Under the pieces are notes generated by a model. That model saw only the letters and a program-made list of their open reading frames with translations. It ran no database searches and had not been told where the DNA came from. A stretch of DNA of 64,000 nt from Maribacter aestuarii. GTDB taxonomy: Bacteria; Bacteroidota; Bacteroidia; Flavobacteriales; Flavobacteriaceae. Position numbers and translations under genes: made by a program. How positions within the stretch are numbered: position 1 is the stretch's first letter; the number at the start of each line of letters is the position of its first letter. Below, one piece after another: positions 45,991-56,992 of this stretch. The stretch spans positions 682,001 to 746,000 of the forward strand of contig NZ_CP107031.2 of the NCBI RefSeq assembly GCF_027474845.2, given 5' to 3'.

Positions 45991-47332
45991 AATCAAATTG
46001 TTTTTTTAGCTTCTCTACTTCTAGGCCAATATCCCCGGCTCCCATAGTAATCAGAAGGTCAGGATTTTGGCTTTTTATTTCTGCCGTTAGTTCTTCTTTT
46101 TTTATTAATTTTTTATTCGTATTGGTCATCTTTTTTAATAGCCATTTAGAATTAATGCCTTCCATGGGTTGCTCCCTGGCCGGATATATTTCCAATAACA
46201 GCACATTTTTAAATCTGGATAGACTTTTTGCAAAATCATCACCAAAATCCCTAGTTCTGGAAAACAAATGCGGTTGAAAAACGGCTAGTACCTTTTTATT
46301 GGGATGCATCTCTGAAACAGCGTCAAAAACGGCATCAATTTCCGTTGGATGATGGGCATAGTCGTCTATGAAGATGAAGCTATCCGTCTTTATTTGATAA
46401 GAAAATCGTCTTTGTACTCCTTTGAAAGTACCTAGAGCCTCGGCCAGGCGATACGGTGGAGAACCTCCTTGTATCGCCATGGCAAAAGCGACTAGACCGT
46501 TGAGCAAATTATGCCTTCCCGGTTTGTTAAACTTAACTCCCTTTAGCACAGTGTCGGGAGTTCCCAAATCAAAAATGTAGGCACCATGTTCTATTTTTAT
46601 GTTCCGGATACAGTAATCCGATTCATCCTCAATTCCATAGGTAATGCCATCCAAGGGCAACCCTTGTCGTACAAAAAGTTTACCTCCCGGTTTTATACGT
46701 TTCACAAATTCTGCAAAAGACTTTTCCAGTTCACCCTTATCGCCATAAATATCCAAGTGGTCCGCATCCATAGAAGTTATGCATGCCACGTTGGGCGACA
46801 ACCTTAAAAAGGAACGATCAAATTCATCCGCCTCCACTACAGAGTACTCGGTTCCTTCCAAAAGTAAATTACTATCAAAGTCCTCAGAAATTCCGCCTAA
46901 AAATGCCGTTAGGGGCGTTCCGGTTTCTTTTAACAGATGCGCCAGAATACTCGAGGTAGTTGTCTTGCCATGTGTACCGGCAACTGCAAAACAAAAGGTA
47001 TCCTTAGTAATCAACCCTAATACTTCCGACCTTTTCTTAATGTCAAAACCATTTTTTAGAAAATACTGATATTCCCCGTGTTCGGCAGATACTGCCGGAG
47101 TATATACAATTAAGGTGCTTTCCTTATCCAAAAACTGCTCGGGAACTCTGTCCAGGTCATCCTCATAATGTATTGGAATTCCCAATTCCGCTAATTGTAT
47201 GGTCAGAGGGGTCTCCGTTTTATCGTATCCGGAAACTTCTTTATCAACGAACTTGAAATAACGGGCCAGAGCGGACATACCTATGCCACCTATCCCTATG
47301 AAGTAAACATTATGTATTTTATTTAAATCCAA
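45980..47332 (-). CDS. murC: UDP-N-acetylmuramate--L-alanine ligase
   Basis: Adds L-Ala to UDP-MurNAc, first amino acid of the peptidoglycan stem. 450 residues, Mur ligase fold. N-terminal nucleotide-binding motif VYFIGIGGIGMSALARYFKF, ATP loop CFAVAGTHGKTTTSSILAHL, SVVEADEFDRSFLRLSP with the metal ligands, and FIFIDDYAHHPTEIDAVFDA typical of MurC. The 3' end overlaps ftsQ. Cytoplasmic; complete frame. Confidence 0.95.
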   Translation of the reverse strand: MDLNKIHNVYFIGIGGIGMSALARYFKFVDKEVSGYDKTETPLTIQLAELGIPIHYEDDLDRVPEQFLDKESTLIVYTPAVSAEHGEYQYFLKNGFDIKKRSEVLGLITKDTFCFAVAGTHGKTTTSSILAHLLKETGTPLTAFLGGISEDFDSNLLLEGTEYSVVEADEFDRSFLRLSPNVACITSMDADHLDIYGDKGELEKSFAEFVKRIKPGGKLFVRQGLPLDGITYGIEDESDYCIRNIKIEHGAYIFDLGTPDTVLKGVKFNKPGRHNLLNGLVAFAMAIQGGSPPYRLAEALGTFKGVQRRFSYQIKTDSFIFIDDYAHHPTEIDAVFDAVSEMHPNKKVLAVFQPHLFSRTRDFGDDFAKSLSRFKNVLLLEIYPAREQPMEGINSKWLLKKMTNTNKKLIKKEELTAEIKSQNPDLLITMGAGDIGLEVEKLKKQFDYAH

Positions 47333-47391
47333 AATTCAATTTCAAGTTGAAGCTCCGAAGAGCTGTTGATTCATTAATTTCTTTTATTTTT

Positions 47392-48486
47392 CTACTTGCT
47401 ATTCAGTAGTTTTTCAATCTCGTCAACAATATCTTTTGTCGCATTGGGCAGTGCCAAAGTCTTCATATTGTTGGATAGTTCTTTCTGTAATTCTACCGAT
47501 GCGAATACTTGGCTGAATTCCTTTTCAAAGTCCTGCTCCAAATCCTTCTCCCGTATCATTACGGCTGCATTTTCCTTAACCAAGGCCAGCGCGTTTTTCG
47601 TTTGATGGTCTTCTGCCACAGTCGGTGATGGAATAAAGACGGTAGGTTTTCCTACGATACACAATTCAGAAACTGCTCCCGCCCCGGCCCTAGAAATAAT
47701 AAAATCGGCTACGGTGTAAGCAAAGTCCATATTGTTCAAGTAAGCATAAACCTTTACGTCATCAGCATTATATTTTTCATAGGTTTCAATGTAACCTTTG
47801 CCACATTGCCATAAAATTTGAATATTGAGGTTTTTTAAATAAGTGAGCTCGGCTTCTACGAGTTCATTGATGCGTTTTGACCCTAGACTACCACCAATCA
47901 CCAAAAGGGTTTTCTTATTTGATTGCAACCCGAAAAACGTCAACGCTTCGCTTTTGGGCACCATCATTTCTACCAAATCGGCCCTTACCGGGTTCCCAGT
48001 CTTCACCAATTTCTCCTTGGGGAAAAACTTTTCCATTCCATCGTAGGCTACACAAATTTTTGCCACCCGATCCTTAAGTAATTTGTTAGTGATACCCGCA
48101 TAGGAGTTTTGTTCTTGCAATAAGCATGGAATACCCCTACCCGAAGCAATCCTTAAAAGTGGACCGCTCGCAAACCCTCCCGTACCAATGACGGCATGGG
48201 GTTTAACTCGGGATACTATTTTAGATGCTTTTATCAAACTACTTATCAATTTTATCGGAAACATTAAATTTTTAAGGGTTAGTTTCCTTTGTAACCCCGT
48301 GATCCACAATCCTTCTATTTTATAACCCGCTTGCGGCACCTTCTCCATTTCCATTCTATCTTTTGCTCCTACGAATAGGAATTCCGCCTCAGGATGTCTT
48401 TTTTCCAATTCATTGGCTATGGCTATCGCCGGATAAATATGCCCTCCAGTTCCCCCTCCGGAAAGTATGAACCTATAATTGCCCAC
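47392..48486 (-). CDS. murG: UDP-N-acetylglucosamine--N-acetylmuramyl-(pentapeptide) pyrophosphoryl-undecaprenol GlcNAc transferase
   Basis: Converts lipid I to lipid II at the inner face of the membrane. 364 residues, GT-B fold. The N-terminal glycine loop is [20 protein letters not shown]; the second nucleotide-binding loop is [20 protein letters not shown], and [20 protein letters not shown] contains the UDP-GlcNAc contact. The start overlaps the end of ftsW by 14 bases. A 59-base gap precedes murC. Confidence 0.95.
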   Translation of the reverse strand: MGNYRFILSGGGTGGHIYPAIAIANELEKRHPEAEFLFVGAKDRMEMEKVPQAGYKIEGLWITGLQRKLTLKNLMFPIKLISSLIKASKIVSRVKPHAVIGTGGFASGPLLRIASGRGIPCLLQEQNSYAGITNKLLKDRVAKICVAYDGMEKFFPKEKLVKTGNPVRADLVEMMVPKSEALTFFGLQSNKKTLLVIGGSLGSKRINELVEAELTYLKNLNIQILWQCGKGYIETYEKYNADDVKVYAYLNNMDFAYTVADFIISRAGAGAVSELCIVGKPTVFIPSPTVAEDHQTKNALALVKENAAVMIREKDLEQDFEKEFSQVFASVELQKELSNNMKTLALPNATKDIVDEIEKLLNSK

Positions 48487-49675
48487 TTAAAACTTCTAAA
48501 GGGTTGGTCTCATCTATTCCGGATTTGCTACGTTTACTTTTAGCCAGGTTTTTATTGCTTGCACTTAATATTATTCCGATGGCCAGACAGGTCATCCAGC
48601 TAGAGGTACCGCCACTACTTATGAGCGGCAAATTTTGTCCGGTCACTGGAAACAATTCCACGGCCACCGCCATATTAATCAGTGCCTGAAAAACTATGGG
48701 TAGCCCTACACCTAGCACCAATAGCTTGCTGAAAATCTTTTCGCATCCGTTCGCGACCACCACAATCCTGAACAATAAAAAGAGGTAAAAGAACATCAGG
48801 GCGAAACCACCAATCAGACCGTACTCCTCAACAATGATGGCATAAATAAAATCCGAAGAGCTCTGGGGTAAAAAATTCTTCTGTACGCTCTTTCCGGCTC
48901 CCTTGCCCACAATACCTCCAGTGGCAATTGCAATTTTGGCTTTCTCTATTTGATAGGTTCCCTCCGTATCCTCAGGATTAGAAAAACTGTCGATACGGCT
49001 CATCCAAGTATCCACTCTATTGGGGAAAAGTTCCGGAGCAGCCTTCGCCGTTAGAATAAACAAGGTCAAGCAAAGTATTCCAGTACCTACTATTCCTATT
49101 AAATATTTAATGGGGTATCCACCCAAAAAACAAAGCATCAAAACCATACAAAAGACAATGGCAGCAGTAGAAAAATTGGCGGGAAGTATCAACACCACCA
49201 CAAAAAAAACAGGCATCCACAAGGGCAAAATGCTTTCTTTGAACGTCACCTTTACGTCCTTAATTTTGGATAAATATCTGGCTACATAGATCATGACTAC
49301 GACAGCTGCCAGGTTCGAAGGCTGAAAACCAAAACCAACAAACGGAATTCGAATCCAACGGCTAGCATTGGTCTCTCCACTGGTAGTGCCTTGTGCCAAA
49401 ACGAATACAAGCAGCACCAAAACTATGGGCATAGCTATTAAAGAAAGGCCCTTGAAAAAATGCGTAGGCACTTTATGAATCCCATAAATTATCCCAAAGC
49501 CCATAAACAGTAAAACGGCATGTTTAACCAAATGCCCAATAGTGGTCCCGTTACCTACTACATAGACCAAATTGCTACTGGCACTGTACACGGGCAAAAA
49601 TGAAAATAGGGCTAACAAAGCAACCACTGCCCAGATAGCCTTATCTCCATTTATATTTTTAAATAATTTCAGCAC
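48473..49675 (-). CDS. ftsW: Peptidoglycan glycosyltransferase/division protein FtsW
   Basis: SEDS-family polytopic enzyme that polymerises lipid II during septation with FtsI. 400 residues and about ten membrane helices. Family stretches include [20 protein letters not shown] with the Gln-Pro-Ser signature, [20 protein letters not shown] near the catalytic Asp region, and [20 protein letters not shown]. It lies directly after murD with no gap and overlaps murG. Confidence 0.94.
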   Translation of the reverse strand: MLKLFKNINGDKAIWAVVALLALFSFLPVYSASSNLVYVVGNGTTIGHLVKHAVLLFMGFGIIYGIHKVPTHFFKGLSLIAMPIVLVLLVFVLAQGTTSGETNASRWIRIPFVGFGFQPSNLAAVVVMIYVARYLSKIKDVKVTFKESILPLWMPVFFVVVLILPANFSTAAIVFCMVLMLCFLGGYPIKYLIGIVGTGILCLTLFILTAKAAPELFPNRVDTWMSRIDSFSNPEDTEGTYQIEKAKIAIATGGIVGKGAGKSVQKNFLPQSSSDFIYAIIVEEYGLIGGFALMFFYLFLLFRIVVVANGCEKIFSKLLVLGVGLPIVFQALINMAVAVELFPVTGQNLPLISSGGTSSWMTCLAIGIILSASNKNLAKSKRSKSGIDETNPLEVLSGQL

Positions 49676-51010
49676 CTATAAATTCTTTATACAATTTTTA
49701 AATTGGTTTCCTCGGTCCTCATAGTTATCGAACAAGTCGAAACTTGCACAGGCCGGGGAAAGCAATACGGTATCCCCACGTTCCGCAATTTTATACGCGA
49801 CTTTCACTGCTTCTTCCATGGCAAAGGTCTCCACCATCAAATCCACCACATTTCCGAAAGTCTCCTTAATCTTGGAATTATCCAAACCCAAACAAATGAT
49901 CGCTTTTACCTTTTCACGCACTAGCGGCATCAACTCTTTGTATTCATTTCCTTTATCCACACCCCCAACAATCCAAACCGTTGGTGTCTTCATGCTATCC
50001 AGCGCGTAGTATGTCGCATTCACATTGGTAGCCTTGGAATCATTGATGTATTGTACATGGTGAATCTTCAAGACTTTTTCTAGCCTATGCGGTGCTCCTT
50101 GGAAATTGGAGATACAATCCCTAATGGTTTCCTTTCGGATACCCAAGAGCTTTGCGATAGTGGCCGCCGCCATGGTATTCTTTAAATTGTGTTGTCCTTC
50201 AAGGGCCAAAGCGTCTGTTGTCATTTCTATAGTGTCAATTGTTGTTCTAATTATTATTTTTTCATTCTCTATGTAAGCACCTTCTTCATAAGTTTCCTTT
50301 AAAGAAAATGGCATCAGTTTGGATTTGACAGGGTTATCATGGAGCCACTTTACGATTACTTCATCGTCGGCATCATAGATCAGATAATCGGAGGCAGTTT
50401 GATTCTCCGCAATGCGAAACTTGGAGGCTATATAATTTTCAAACTTGTAATCGTACCGATCTAAATGATCCGGGGTGATATTGGTTATCACGGCTATTTC
50501 TGGTCTAAATTCTACGATACCATCCAACTGAAAACTGCTGATTTCCAAAACGTAGTAGTCGAAATCGTTTTCAGCTACCATCTTGGCGTAACTGTCCCCA
50601 ATATTTCCTGCCATGCCTACATTTAAGTTTCCACCTTTCAACAAGTGGTTGGTGAGCATAGTGGTAGTGGTCTTACCGTTACTACCGGTTATTCCAATGA
50701 TTCTAGCGTCCGTATACCGTGAAGCAAATTCAATCTCCGAAATTACCGGTATTCCTTTTGCCTCCAACTGTTTTACCAAGGGCACAGTATCAGGTATTCC
50801 CGGGCTTTTCATCACTACATCCGCCTCTAATATTCGAGCCTCAGTGTGTTTTTCCTCTTCCCAATCAATTCCAAAATGTTCAAGAACGTTTTTATACTTT
50901 TCTTTAATCTTCCCTTTATCGGAAAGAAATATTTGATATCCTTTCTTTTTTCCCAAGATGGCCGTACCAACTCCACTTTCTCCTCCGCCAAGAATGACCA
51001 ATCTTTTCAT
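49676..51010 (-). CDS. murD: UDP-N-acetylmuramoylalanine--D-glutamate ligase
   Basis: Adds D-Glu to the peptidoglycan precursor. 444 residues. N-terminal domain starts RLVILGGGESGVGTAILGKK; the ATP loop is ITGSNGKTTTTMLTNHLLKG; EISSFQLDGIVEFRPEIAVI and NITPDHLDRYDYKFENYIAS are MurD signatures; C-terminal INDSKATNVNATYYALDSMK and LLSPACASFDLFDNYEDRG complete the active site. It abuts mraY upstream and ftsW downstream. Confidence 0.95.
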   Translation of the reverse strand: MKRLVILGGGESGVGTAILGKKKGYQIFLSDKGKIKEKYKNVLEHFGIDWEEEKHTEARILEADVVMKSPGIPDTVPLVKQLEAKGIPVISEIEFASRYTDARIIGITGSNGKTTTTMLTNHLLKGGNLNVGMAGNIGDSYAKMVAENDFDYYVLEISSFQLDGIVEFRPEIAVITNITPDHLDRYDYKFENYIASKFRIAENQTASDYLIYDADDEVIVKWLHDNPVKSKLMPFSLKETYEEGAYIENEKIIIRTTIDTIEMTTDALALEGQHNLKNTMAAATIAKLLGIRKETIRDCISNFQGAPHRLEKVLKIHHVQYINDSKATNVNATYYALDSMKTPTVWIVGGVDKGNEYKELMPLVREKVKAIICLGLDNSKIKETFGNVVDLMVETFAMEEAVKVAYKIAERGDTVLLSPACASFDLFDNYEDRGNQFKNCIKNL

Positions 51011-52231
51011 TTAGCGCACCTTGAGTGTCACGATGCTTACTATGGCCAACATAATCCCTACAATCCAAAACCGTGTAACAATCTTACTCTCGTGGTAACC
51101 TTTCTTTTGATAATGGTGGTGCAAAGGGGACATGAGAAAAATACGTTTACCTTCCCCGGTTTTCCTTTTGGTGTATTTGAAATACCCAACCTGCAACATG
51201 ACGGACAGGGATTCTGCAAAGAATATCCCACACAATATGGGAATCAATAATTCCTTACGGACTATGATAGCGATAACGGCAATGACACCACCTATCGTTA
51301 AACTTCCTGTATCACCCATAAATACTTGTGCGGGGAAAGCATTGTACCATAAGAATCCTACCAAAGCCCCAACGAATGCCGTAACAAATACCAACAACTC
51401 ACCTACCCTGGGTATATACATGATATCCAGATAATCCGAGAAAATGATGTTACCGGAAACCAGGGCGAAAACACCCAGTGTGAATACGATTATAGCGGAG
51501 GAACCCGCAGCTAGACCATCGATGCCATCCGTAAGGTTGGCTCCGTTGGACACCGCTGTGACGATGAGAATAATTATAGGGATAAAAATGAGCCAAGAAT
51601 AGGCAACTACCCCTTCTCCCATCCATGAAATGAAACTGCTATAATCCAGCTCATTGTTCTTAAAGAAAGGCACGGTTGTCATGGTGGATTTTATTTCCGA
51701 ACCCTGTACTACTTCCACCTTATAATCGCTCGTAATCGTTGTTTTGGAATGATCTCGCATGGTTACCTCGGGATGGAAATAGAGCACTGCGCCAACAATA
51801 AGTCCCAATACAATTTGTCCCAGTACCTTAAACCTGCCTTTTAATCCTTCCTTGTTCTTTTTAAAAACTTTGATGTAGTCATCTATAAAACCAATGACAC
51901 CCATCCATAACGTAGTGAATATGAGAAGAATGATGTAAATATTATCCAACTTCGCAAAGAGTAAAACAGGAATTAATGTCGCCAAGATGATGATGATACC
52001 ACCCATAGTGGGTGTACCTGCCTTTTGTTTTTGACCCTCAAGTCCCAAATCTCGAATGGATTCCCCTACTTGCTTTTTCTGAAGAAATACGATTATACGC
52101 TTACCGTAGGCAGTGGCGATAATCAGGGAAAACAATATGGCCATGCCAGCACGGAAGGTGCTAAACTGGAACAAACTTGCTCCGGGCAACTGATATTGTT
52201 TCTCAAGATATTCGAACAGGTAGGTTAACAT
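51011..52231 (-). CDS. mraY: Phospho-N-acetylmuramoyl-pentapeptide transferase
   Basis: Membrane enzyme that transfers phospho-MurNAc-pentapeptide to undecaprenyl phosphate, giving lipid I. 406 residues, about ten helices. Catalytic Asp motifs: [20 protein letters not shown] and [20 protein letters not shown]; the HHH-type motif is in [39 protein letters not shown] is also conserved. It is longer than the E. coli protein, with an insertion around residues 150-190 ([20 protein letters not shown]), typical of Bacteroidota MraY. Confidence 0.95.
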   Translation of the reverse strand: MLTYLFEYLEKQYQLPGASLFQFSTFRAGMAILFSLIIATAYGKRIIVFLQKKQVGESIRDLGLEGQKQKAGTPTMGGIIIILATLIPVLLFAKLDNIYIILLIFTTLWMGVIGFIDDYIKVFKKNKEGLKGRFKVLGQIVLGLIVGAVLYFHPEVTMRDHSKTTITSDYKVEVVQGSEIKSTMTTVPFFKNNELDYSSFISWMGEGVVAYSWLIFIPIIILIVTAVSNGANLTDGIDGLAAGSSAIIVFTLGVFALVSGNIIFSDYLDIMYIPRVGELLVFVTAFVGALVGFLWYNAFPAQVFMGDTGSLTIGGVIAVIAIIVRKELLIPILCGIFFAESLSVMLQVGYFKYTKRKTGEGKRIFLMSPLHHHYQKKGYHESKIVTRFWIVGIMLAIVSIVTLKVR

Positions 52232-52288
52232 ATTTTTCTTTTATACAGCATTCTAAAGAACACTTCAATAGTCCTTTTTAGGGGAAAA

Positions 52289-53752
52289 TTATTTGTTCAA
52301 GCTTTGCAATTGTTCCTTTACTATTTTAAAATCATCAAAATCTATTCTTTCGCCATTGGTCTCTTGATAGGTCTCATGCCCTTTCCCCGCAACCAGAATT
52401 ATATCGTTTTCATCTGCCAATTGGCAAGCCGCTTTTATGGCCTGCTCCCTATTTTCAATGGATAATATTTTTTTAACATTTTGCGGCTCCACGCCCGCCT
52501 CCATCTCAGAAATAATTACTGTTGGGGACTCCGTTCTAGGATTATCAGATGTGAAAATGATTTTATTGCTCATTTCCGATGCGATATTGCCCATTACCGG
52601 ACGCTTAGATCTGTCTCTGTCGCCACCACACCCCACAACGGTGATGACGTTTTCATTTCCAGTCCTCAATGTGTTGATTGTCTCAAGCACATTTTTTAAA
52701 GCATCCGGCGTATGGGCATAATCAACTATAGCCGTAATTTTCTTTTTCGATATATAATATTGGAACCTTCCATCTACATTTTCCAATTCGCTCAGTAGAC
52801 GAAGGGTTTCCAGTTTTTCCAATCCCAGCAAATCTGCCGTAGCATAGATGGCCAGTATGTTATAGGCATTAAAATGACCTATTAGTTTGGTCCACAGTTC
52901 ATTGTCATCAATCTTCAATAATTGGCCATCAAACTGGTTTTCCAAAATTTGTGCACGGTAATCCGCATAATTCTTTAGGGCATATGTAAGTTTTCTGGCC
53001 TTCGTATTTTGCAACATGACCAACCCATTCTTATCGTCAATATTGGTCAACGCAAACGCCCTTTTTGGTAGCTTATCGAACAATATTTTTTTAGTATCGC
53101 GATATTCCGCAAAGGTCTTGTGGTAGTCCAAATGGTCATGGGACAAGTTGGTGAAAATGGCACCTTCAAAAACCAGACCTTCCGTTCTTTTTTGATGGAT
53201 GCCATGAGAGCTTACTTCCATAAAACAAAATTCTACCCCAGCTTCGTTCATGAGGCTGAGATGTTCGTTTATGGTCAAAGCATCCGGAGTGGTATGACTT
53301 GTTTTATATTCCTTTTCATCCACCATGATTTTTATCGTAGATAATAATCCTACTTTAAAACCTGCTTTTTTGAAGAGTTGGTAGAGCAAACTGGAAACCG
53401 TTGTCTTTCCGTTGGTGCCAGTAACCCCAATCAGTTTCAAGTTTTTAGATGGGTTTCCATAAAAATTGGAAGCCATTATGGCCAGTGCTTTATTTCCATT
53501 ATCTACCTCAACATAGGTAATGCCATCTACAATCTTATCCGGTAATTCTTCGCAAATGATTGCACGAGCTCCTGCATTGATTGATTTTTCAATGTATTGA
53601 TGGCCATCGGTCTGAGTTCCTTTGATGGCAACGAAGACATCATCCAAAGAAACTTTTCTGGAATCAAAGCATATGGCGTTGATACGACAATTTGTAGTAC
53701 CGCTTACCGCCGTTAGACTTACCCCGAACAATATGTCCTTTAATACCTTCAT
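52289..53752 (-). CDS. murE: UDP-N-acetylmuramoyl-L-alanyl-D-glutamate--2,6-diaminopimelate ligase
   Basis: Adds the third residue of the stem peptide. 487 residues. ATP loop LIGVTGTNGKTTVSSLLYQL; FMEVSSHGIHQKRTEGLVFE and FTNLSHDHLDYHKTFAEYRD belong to the central domain; FTSDNPRTESPTVIISEMEA contains the DNPR motif that selects meso-diaminopimelate, so the organism should have A1-gamma peptidoglycan. The start overlaps the ftsI stop by four bases (ATGA). 57 bases separate it from mraY. Confidence 0.95.
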   Translation of the reverse strand: MKVLKDILFGVSLTAVSGTTNCRINAICFDSRKVSLDDVFVAIKGTQTDGHQYIEKSINAGARAIICEELPDKIVDGITYVEVDNGNKALAIMASNFYGNPSKNLKLIGVTGTNGKTTVSSLLYQLFKKAGFKVGLLSTIKIMVDEKEYKTSHTTPDALTINEHLSLMNEAGVEFCFMEVSSHGIHQKRTEGLVFEGAIFTNLSHDHLDYHKTFAEYRDTKKILFDKLPKRAFALTNIDDKNGLVMLQNTKARKLTYALKNYADYRAQILENQFDGQLLKIDDNELWTKLIGHFNAYNILAIYATADLLGLEKLETLRLLSELENVDGRFQYYISKKKITAIVDYAHTPDALKNVLETINTLRTGNENVITVVGCGGDRDRSKRPVMGNIASEMSNKIIFTSDNPRTESPTVIISEMEAGVEPQNVKKILSIENREQAIKAACQLADENDIILVAGKGHETYQETNGERIDFDDFKIVKEQLQSLNK

Positions 53753-55755
53753 GAAAGCTCCAACACTATTTTCTTTACCTTTTTAATATCCGTTCCCTTT
53801 GATATGGATTGACGACGTACGGTGCCATTACCCCTTACTTCCACCTCCAACCCGAGATTTTCCAGAATGGACACCGCGTCCATGCCGCTCATACCCTTTA
53901 CATTGGGCACCTCGTTATAATTCTTTTGGGCATCGGCAAAATAGCCTTGATAATTATCTTCCAAGCCCTCTATTAAAGTCTCTTTGCCCTCCACTTCGTC
54001 AATTAAGGGGGAATTGGCGTAAATCTTTTGTGCAACGGATTTAAAAACAGGACCGGAAACATCCGCTCCGTAATAACCCACACTTTGATCCGGCTCGTGG
54101 ATAACCACGATGCAAGAATACTTAGGATCATCCGCAGGAAAATAGCCAGCGAAAGTTGAAATGTATTTTAACTTATCCGGGTCTTTTGAAACATAGTTCT
54201 TTTGGGTAGTTCCCGTTTTTCCTGCCATTGAAAAATTTGGGGAGTACAGACCATGACCTGTACCGTGCTTCTGCTCCACTACATTCTTAAGCAATTGTTG
54301 TACTTTTTTAGCCGTTTCTTTGGAGCAAATTGCACTGTTCAATACCTCTTTATCAAATTTTTTGATGGTCTTGTTCCATTCCTTAACCTCTTTGATCAAT
54401 CTAGGTTTGATTAATTCACCATTGTTAGCTATGGCATTATAAAAAGCCAGCGTTTGCAAAGGCGTCAGCGCCACTTCGTAACCATAGGCCATTTGCGCCA
54501 ATGATAGACCGGACCAACCTTTATCACCAGGATATCGTAGAATTGGTGTGCCCTCCCCTTTTACAGGAAGACCTAATTCTTTATGAATATCCATGCTCAT
54601 AAGCCGATTCACGTACTTCTCCGGGTTGTCCTTATAATTATTATGTATTATTTTGGCAAAGGCTGTGTTGGAGGAAACCTCAAAGGCTTTGGCAACGGAA
54701 ATCTCTCCATGACCGCCGTTTTTAGAATCCCTTACCGTGTGCTTATAGATGCGCCATCTCCCTTTTTCGGTATCGACCACAGTGCTGGTATCTATTACTT
54801 TATCTTCCAGGGCGGCCACCAAATTCATCAATTTGAAAGTAGAACCAGGCTCATGGGATTCGCCAATGGCATAATTCAACCGCTCGTAATACTTCCCTTC
54901 GGATGTTCTTCCCAGATTGGAAATGGCTTTTACTTCACCCGTTTTGGTTTCCATTACGATGACCGTCCCGTGATCGGCCTTATAATATTCCAATTGCCGA
55001 AGCAGTGCATGGTGGGCAATATCTTGTATATTAATGTCAATGGTTGAATATACATCATAACCATCCTTAGGCTCTACAATATTATCATTACCGATAGGCT
55101 TCCATTGTCCCTTGGCTATTTTTTGCTTTAGTCGCTTTCCTTCCACACCACGTAAGTACTCTCCAAAAGCACCTTCCATACCTACCCTGGTGCGGTATCC
55201 ATTTTCATCCACTCTTTCGTAACCAACACTTCGCTCCGCAATTTTCCCTAAGGGATGCTCTCTTTTGGTTTTTTGCTCAATGACCAAGCCCCCTTTAAAA
55301 GGACCCTTGTTAAAAAGTGGCATTTCCTTGACCGCTATAAAATCGGAGTAATCCAGATTACGGGCCACTAATGCATATCGGTTTTTATTGGCCTTTGCTT
55401 TACGTAACAACTGTTGGTAGTGTGAAGAAGTTTTTCCTAAAAGTTTGGACAAGGCGTCCGATAAAGGTTTTATGTTTTCCTTGAAATCGGCGTCTTTCAC
55501 GGTAACCGCATCAAAACGAATGGTATACTTAGAAACCGATGTGGCCAGCAAGCTCCCATCATCCGAATAGAGATTTCCCCTATTGGGCGCAATCGTGAAC
55601 ATTTTAGTGGTACGGGTTTCCGATAAGACCATGTATTTCTCGCCGTCCACAACTTGAATGGAAACCAATTTAAATAGAACGGCCGCTGCAAAAAGCACCA
55701 GTGCGCCAGCTACAAAATATAATCGAGTTAGTATGCTCTTATCGGTTGCGGGCAT
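53749..55755 (-). CDS. ftsI: Penicillin-binding protein 3/FtsI-type transpeptidase with PASTA domain
   Basis: Class B PBP, the septal peptidoglycan transpeptidase. 668 residues. One N-terminal membrane helix (LYFVAGALVLFAAAVLFKLV), a dimerisation domain (TIAPNRGNLYSDDGSLLATS), then the transpeptidase domain with SHEPGSTFKLMNLVAALED (SxxK), VSSNTAFAK (SxN) and SMAGKTGTTQKNYV (KTG). A C-terminal PASTA domain (PNVKGMSGMDAVSILENLGL) follows, as is common in Bacteroidota. It starts two bases after ftsL and overlaps murE. Confidence 0.94.
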   Translation of the reverse strand: MPATDKSILTRLYFVAGALVLFAAAVLFKLVSIQVVDGEKYMVLSETRTTKMFTIAPNRGNLYSDDGSLLATSVSKYTIRFDAVTVKDADFKENIKPLSDALSKLLGKTSSHYQQLLRKAKANKNRYALVARNLDYSDFIAVKEMPLFNKGPFKGGLVIEQKTKREHPLGKIAERSVGYERVDENGYRTRVGMEGAFGEYLRGVEGKRLKQKIAKGQWKPIGNDNIVEPKDGYDVYSTIDINIQDIAHHALLRQLEYYKADHGTVIVMETKTGEVKAISNLGRTSEGKYYERLNYAIGESHEPGSTFKLMNLVAALEDKVIDTSTVVDTEKGRWRIYKHTVRDSKNGGHGEISVAKAFEVSSNTAFAKIIHNNYKDNPEKYVNRLMSMDIHKELGLPVKGEGTPILRYPGDKGWSGLSLAQMAYGYEVALTPLQTLAFYNAIANNGELIKPRLIKEVKEWNKTIKKFDKEVLNSAICSKETAKKVQQLLKNVVEQKHGTGHGLYSPNFSMAGKTGTTQKNYVSKDPDKLKYISTFAGYFPADDPKYSCIVVIHEPDQSVGYYGADVSGPVFKSVAQKIYANSPLIDEVEGKETLIEGLEDNYQGYFADAQKNYNEVPNVKGMSGMDAVSILENLGLEVEVRGNGTVRRQSISKGTDIKKVKKIVLELS

Positions 55756-55757
55756 TT

Positions 55758-56084
55758 TTACTTAGCGTCGTTTAAGGATTTCACCATAATTTTCTTTGGG
55801 GGATTCTCCGAGGGATATAATTCTTTGGCGGCTACAGTACCTGTAATAGTGGATTCCAGTTTCAATCGTTGTACGTCCGACCGTGCATCCACAAACTCAC
55901 TTCTCAATTCTTTTACCTCTTCGTTTAGAGCGGCAATTCTGTGTACTTTTTTGTCCGCACTATGGGAGCTACTGATCATTACGGCGGCTAAAAACGAAGC
56001 AAAAATTATGAACAACCAATTCTTTGGCGCATCACCGCTTACCAAGAACTTCCCTTTTAAAATGTCCAATAAACCTTTTTTCAT
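55758..56084 (-). CDS. ftsL: Cell division protein FtsL-like
   Basis: 108-residue bitopic membrane protein: cytoplasmic start MKKGLLDILKGKFLVSGDAP, one membrane helix (WLFIIFASFLAAVMISSSHS), then a short predicted coiled coil (RIAALNEEVKELRSEFVDAR). Topology, size and position between rsmH and ftsI match the FtsL-like (FtsL/DUF3149-type) divisome proteins; sequence identity within this family is low, so the call is mainly positional. Confidence 0.85.
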   Translation of the reverse strand: MKKGLLDILKGKFLVSGDAPKNWLFIIFASFLAAVMISSSHSADKKVHRIAALNEEVKELRSEFVDARSDVQRLKLESTITGTVAAKELYPSENPPKKIMVKSLNDAK

Positions 56085-56098
56085 GAGTGTTCTTTATT

Positions 56099-56992
56099 TT
56101 AAATTCTTTCGGCAATCCGCAGTTTTGCACTGCGTGCCCTATTATTCAACTTTATTTCTTCCTTAGATGGCACTATCAACGAACCTACTTTTTTAAGGGG
56201 AACGTCTATATTCCCATAAAAATCCTTTTCCGGCTCTCCCTCAAACTGCCCCGCCCTTATAAAGCGTTTTACTAAACGGTCTTCTAAAGAGTGATAACTA
56301 ATTGCACTTAATCTTCCACCTTTTTCGAGAAGTCCTGGAACCTGTTCCAAAAACTCCTTGATGACCTCAACCTCCTGATTTACCTCTATGCGAATGGCCT
56401 GATAAATCTGGGCCAGAATCTTATGCTTCTTATGCTCAGGCAAAAACTTTTTTAATACCAGCTTCAACTCCTCTGTGGTTTTAATACTATCAATTTCACG
56501 TTGCTGCACAATCACATTTGCCATAGCGTTCGCATTACGCAAATCCCCATATTCGAACAACACTTTGCGCAAATCGTCATAAGAATAGGAGTTGATGACC
56601 TCATACGCAGAAACCGTATTTCGTTTGCTCATCCGCATGTCCAAATCCGCATCGAACCTGGTGGAAAAACCCCTTTCCGCTTTGTCGAATTGATGTGACG
56701 AAACTCCAAAATCCGCTAAGATTCCATCTACTTTCCGAATGCCATAGAACTTCAAAAATTGGGTGATATACCTAAAGTTTTCCCCAATTAGTACAAATCT
56801 TTTATCTGCAAGGCTATTGGCCTGTGCATCTTCATCCTGGTCAAAGGCGTACAATTTGCCATTCTCTCCCAGTCTTTTCAATATTTCCTTGGAATGCCCT
56901 CCTCCGCCAAATGTGACATCCACATAAATTCCATTTTCCTTTATAGCCAATCCATCTACCGATTCCTTTAAGAGTACCGGATTATGATACAT
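56099..56992 (-). CDS. rsmH: 16S rRNA (cytosine1402-N4)-methyltransferase
   Basis: SAM-dependent enzyme that methylates N4 of C1402 in the 16S decoding centre (formerly MraW). About 297 residues from the ATG at 56992, which places the conserved YHNPVLLKESVDGL at the N-terminus; an ATG at 57013 is also in frame. Motif I is GIYVDVTFGGGGHSKEILKR; VDGILADFGVSSHQFDKAER, the substrate loop FSTRFDADLDMRMS, and LSAISYHSLEDRLVKRFIRA are diagnostic. It overlaps the end of mraZ by 11 bases or more. Confidence 0.94.
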   Translation of the reverse strand: MYHNPVLLKESVDGLAIKENGIYVDVTFGGGGHSKEILKRLGENGKLYAFDQDEDAQANSLADKRFVLIGENFRYITQFLKFYGIRKVDGILADFGVSSHQFDKAERGFSTRFDADLDMRMSKRNTVSAYEVINSYSYDDLRKVLFEYGDLRNANAMANVIVQQREIDSIKTTEELKLVLKKFLPEHKKHKILAQIYQAIRIEVNQEVEVIKEFLEQVPGLLEKGGRLSAISYHSLEDRLVKRFIRAGQFEGEPEKDFYGNIDVPLKKVGSLIVPSKEEIKLNNRARSAKLRIAERI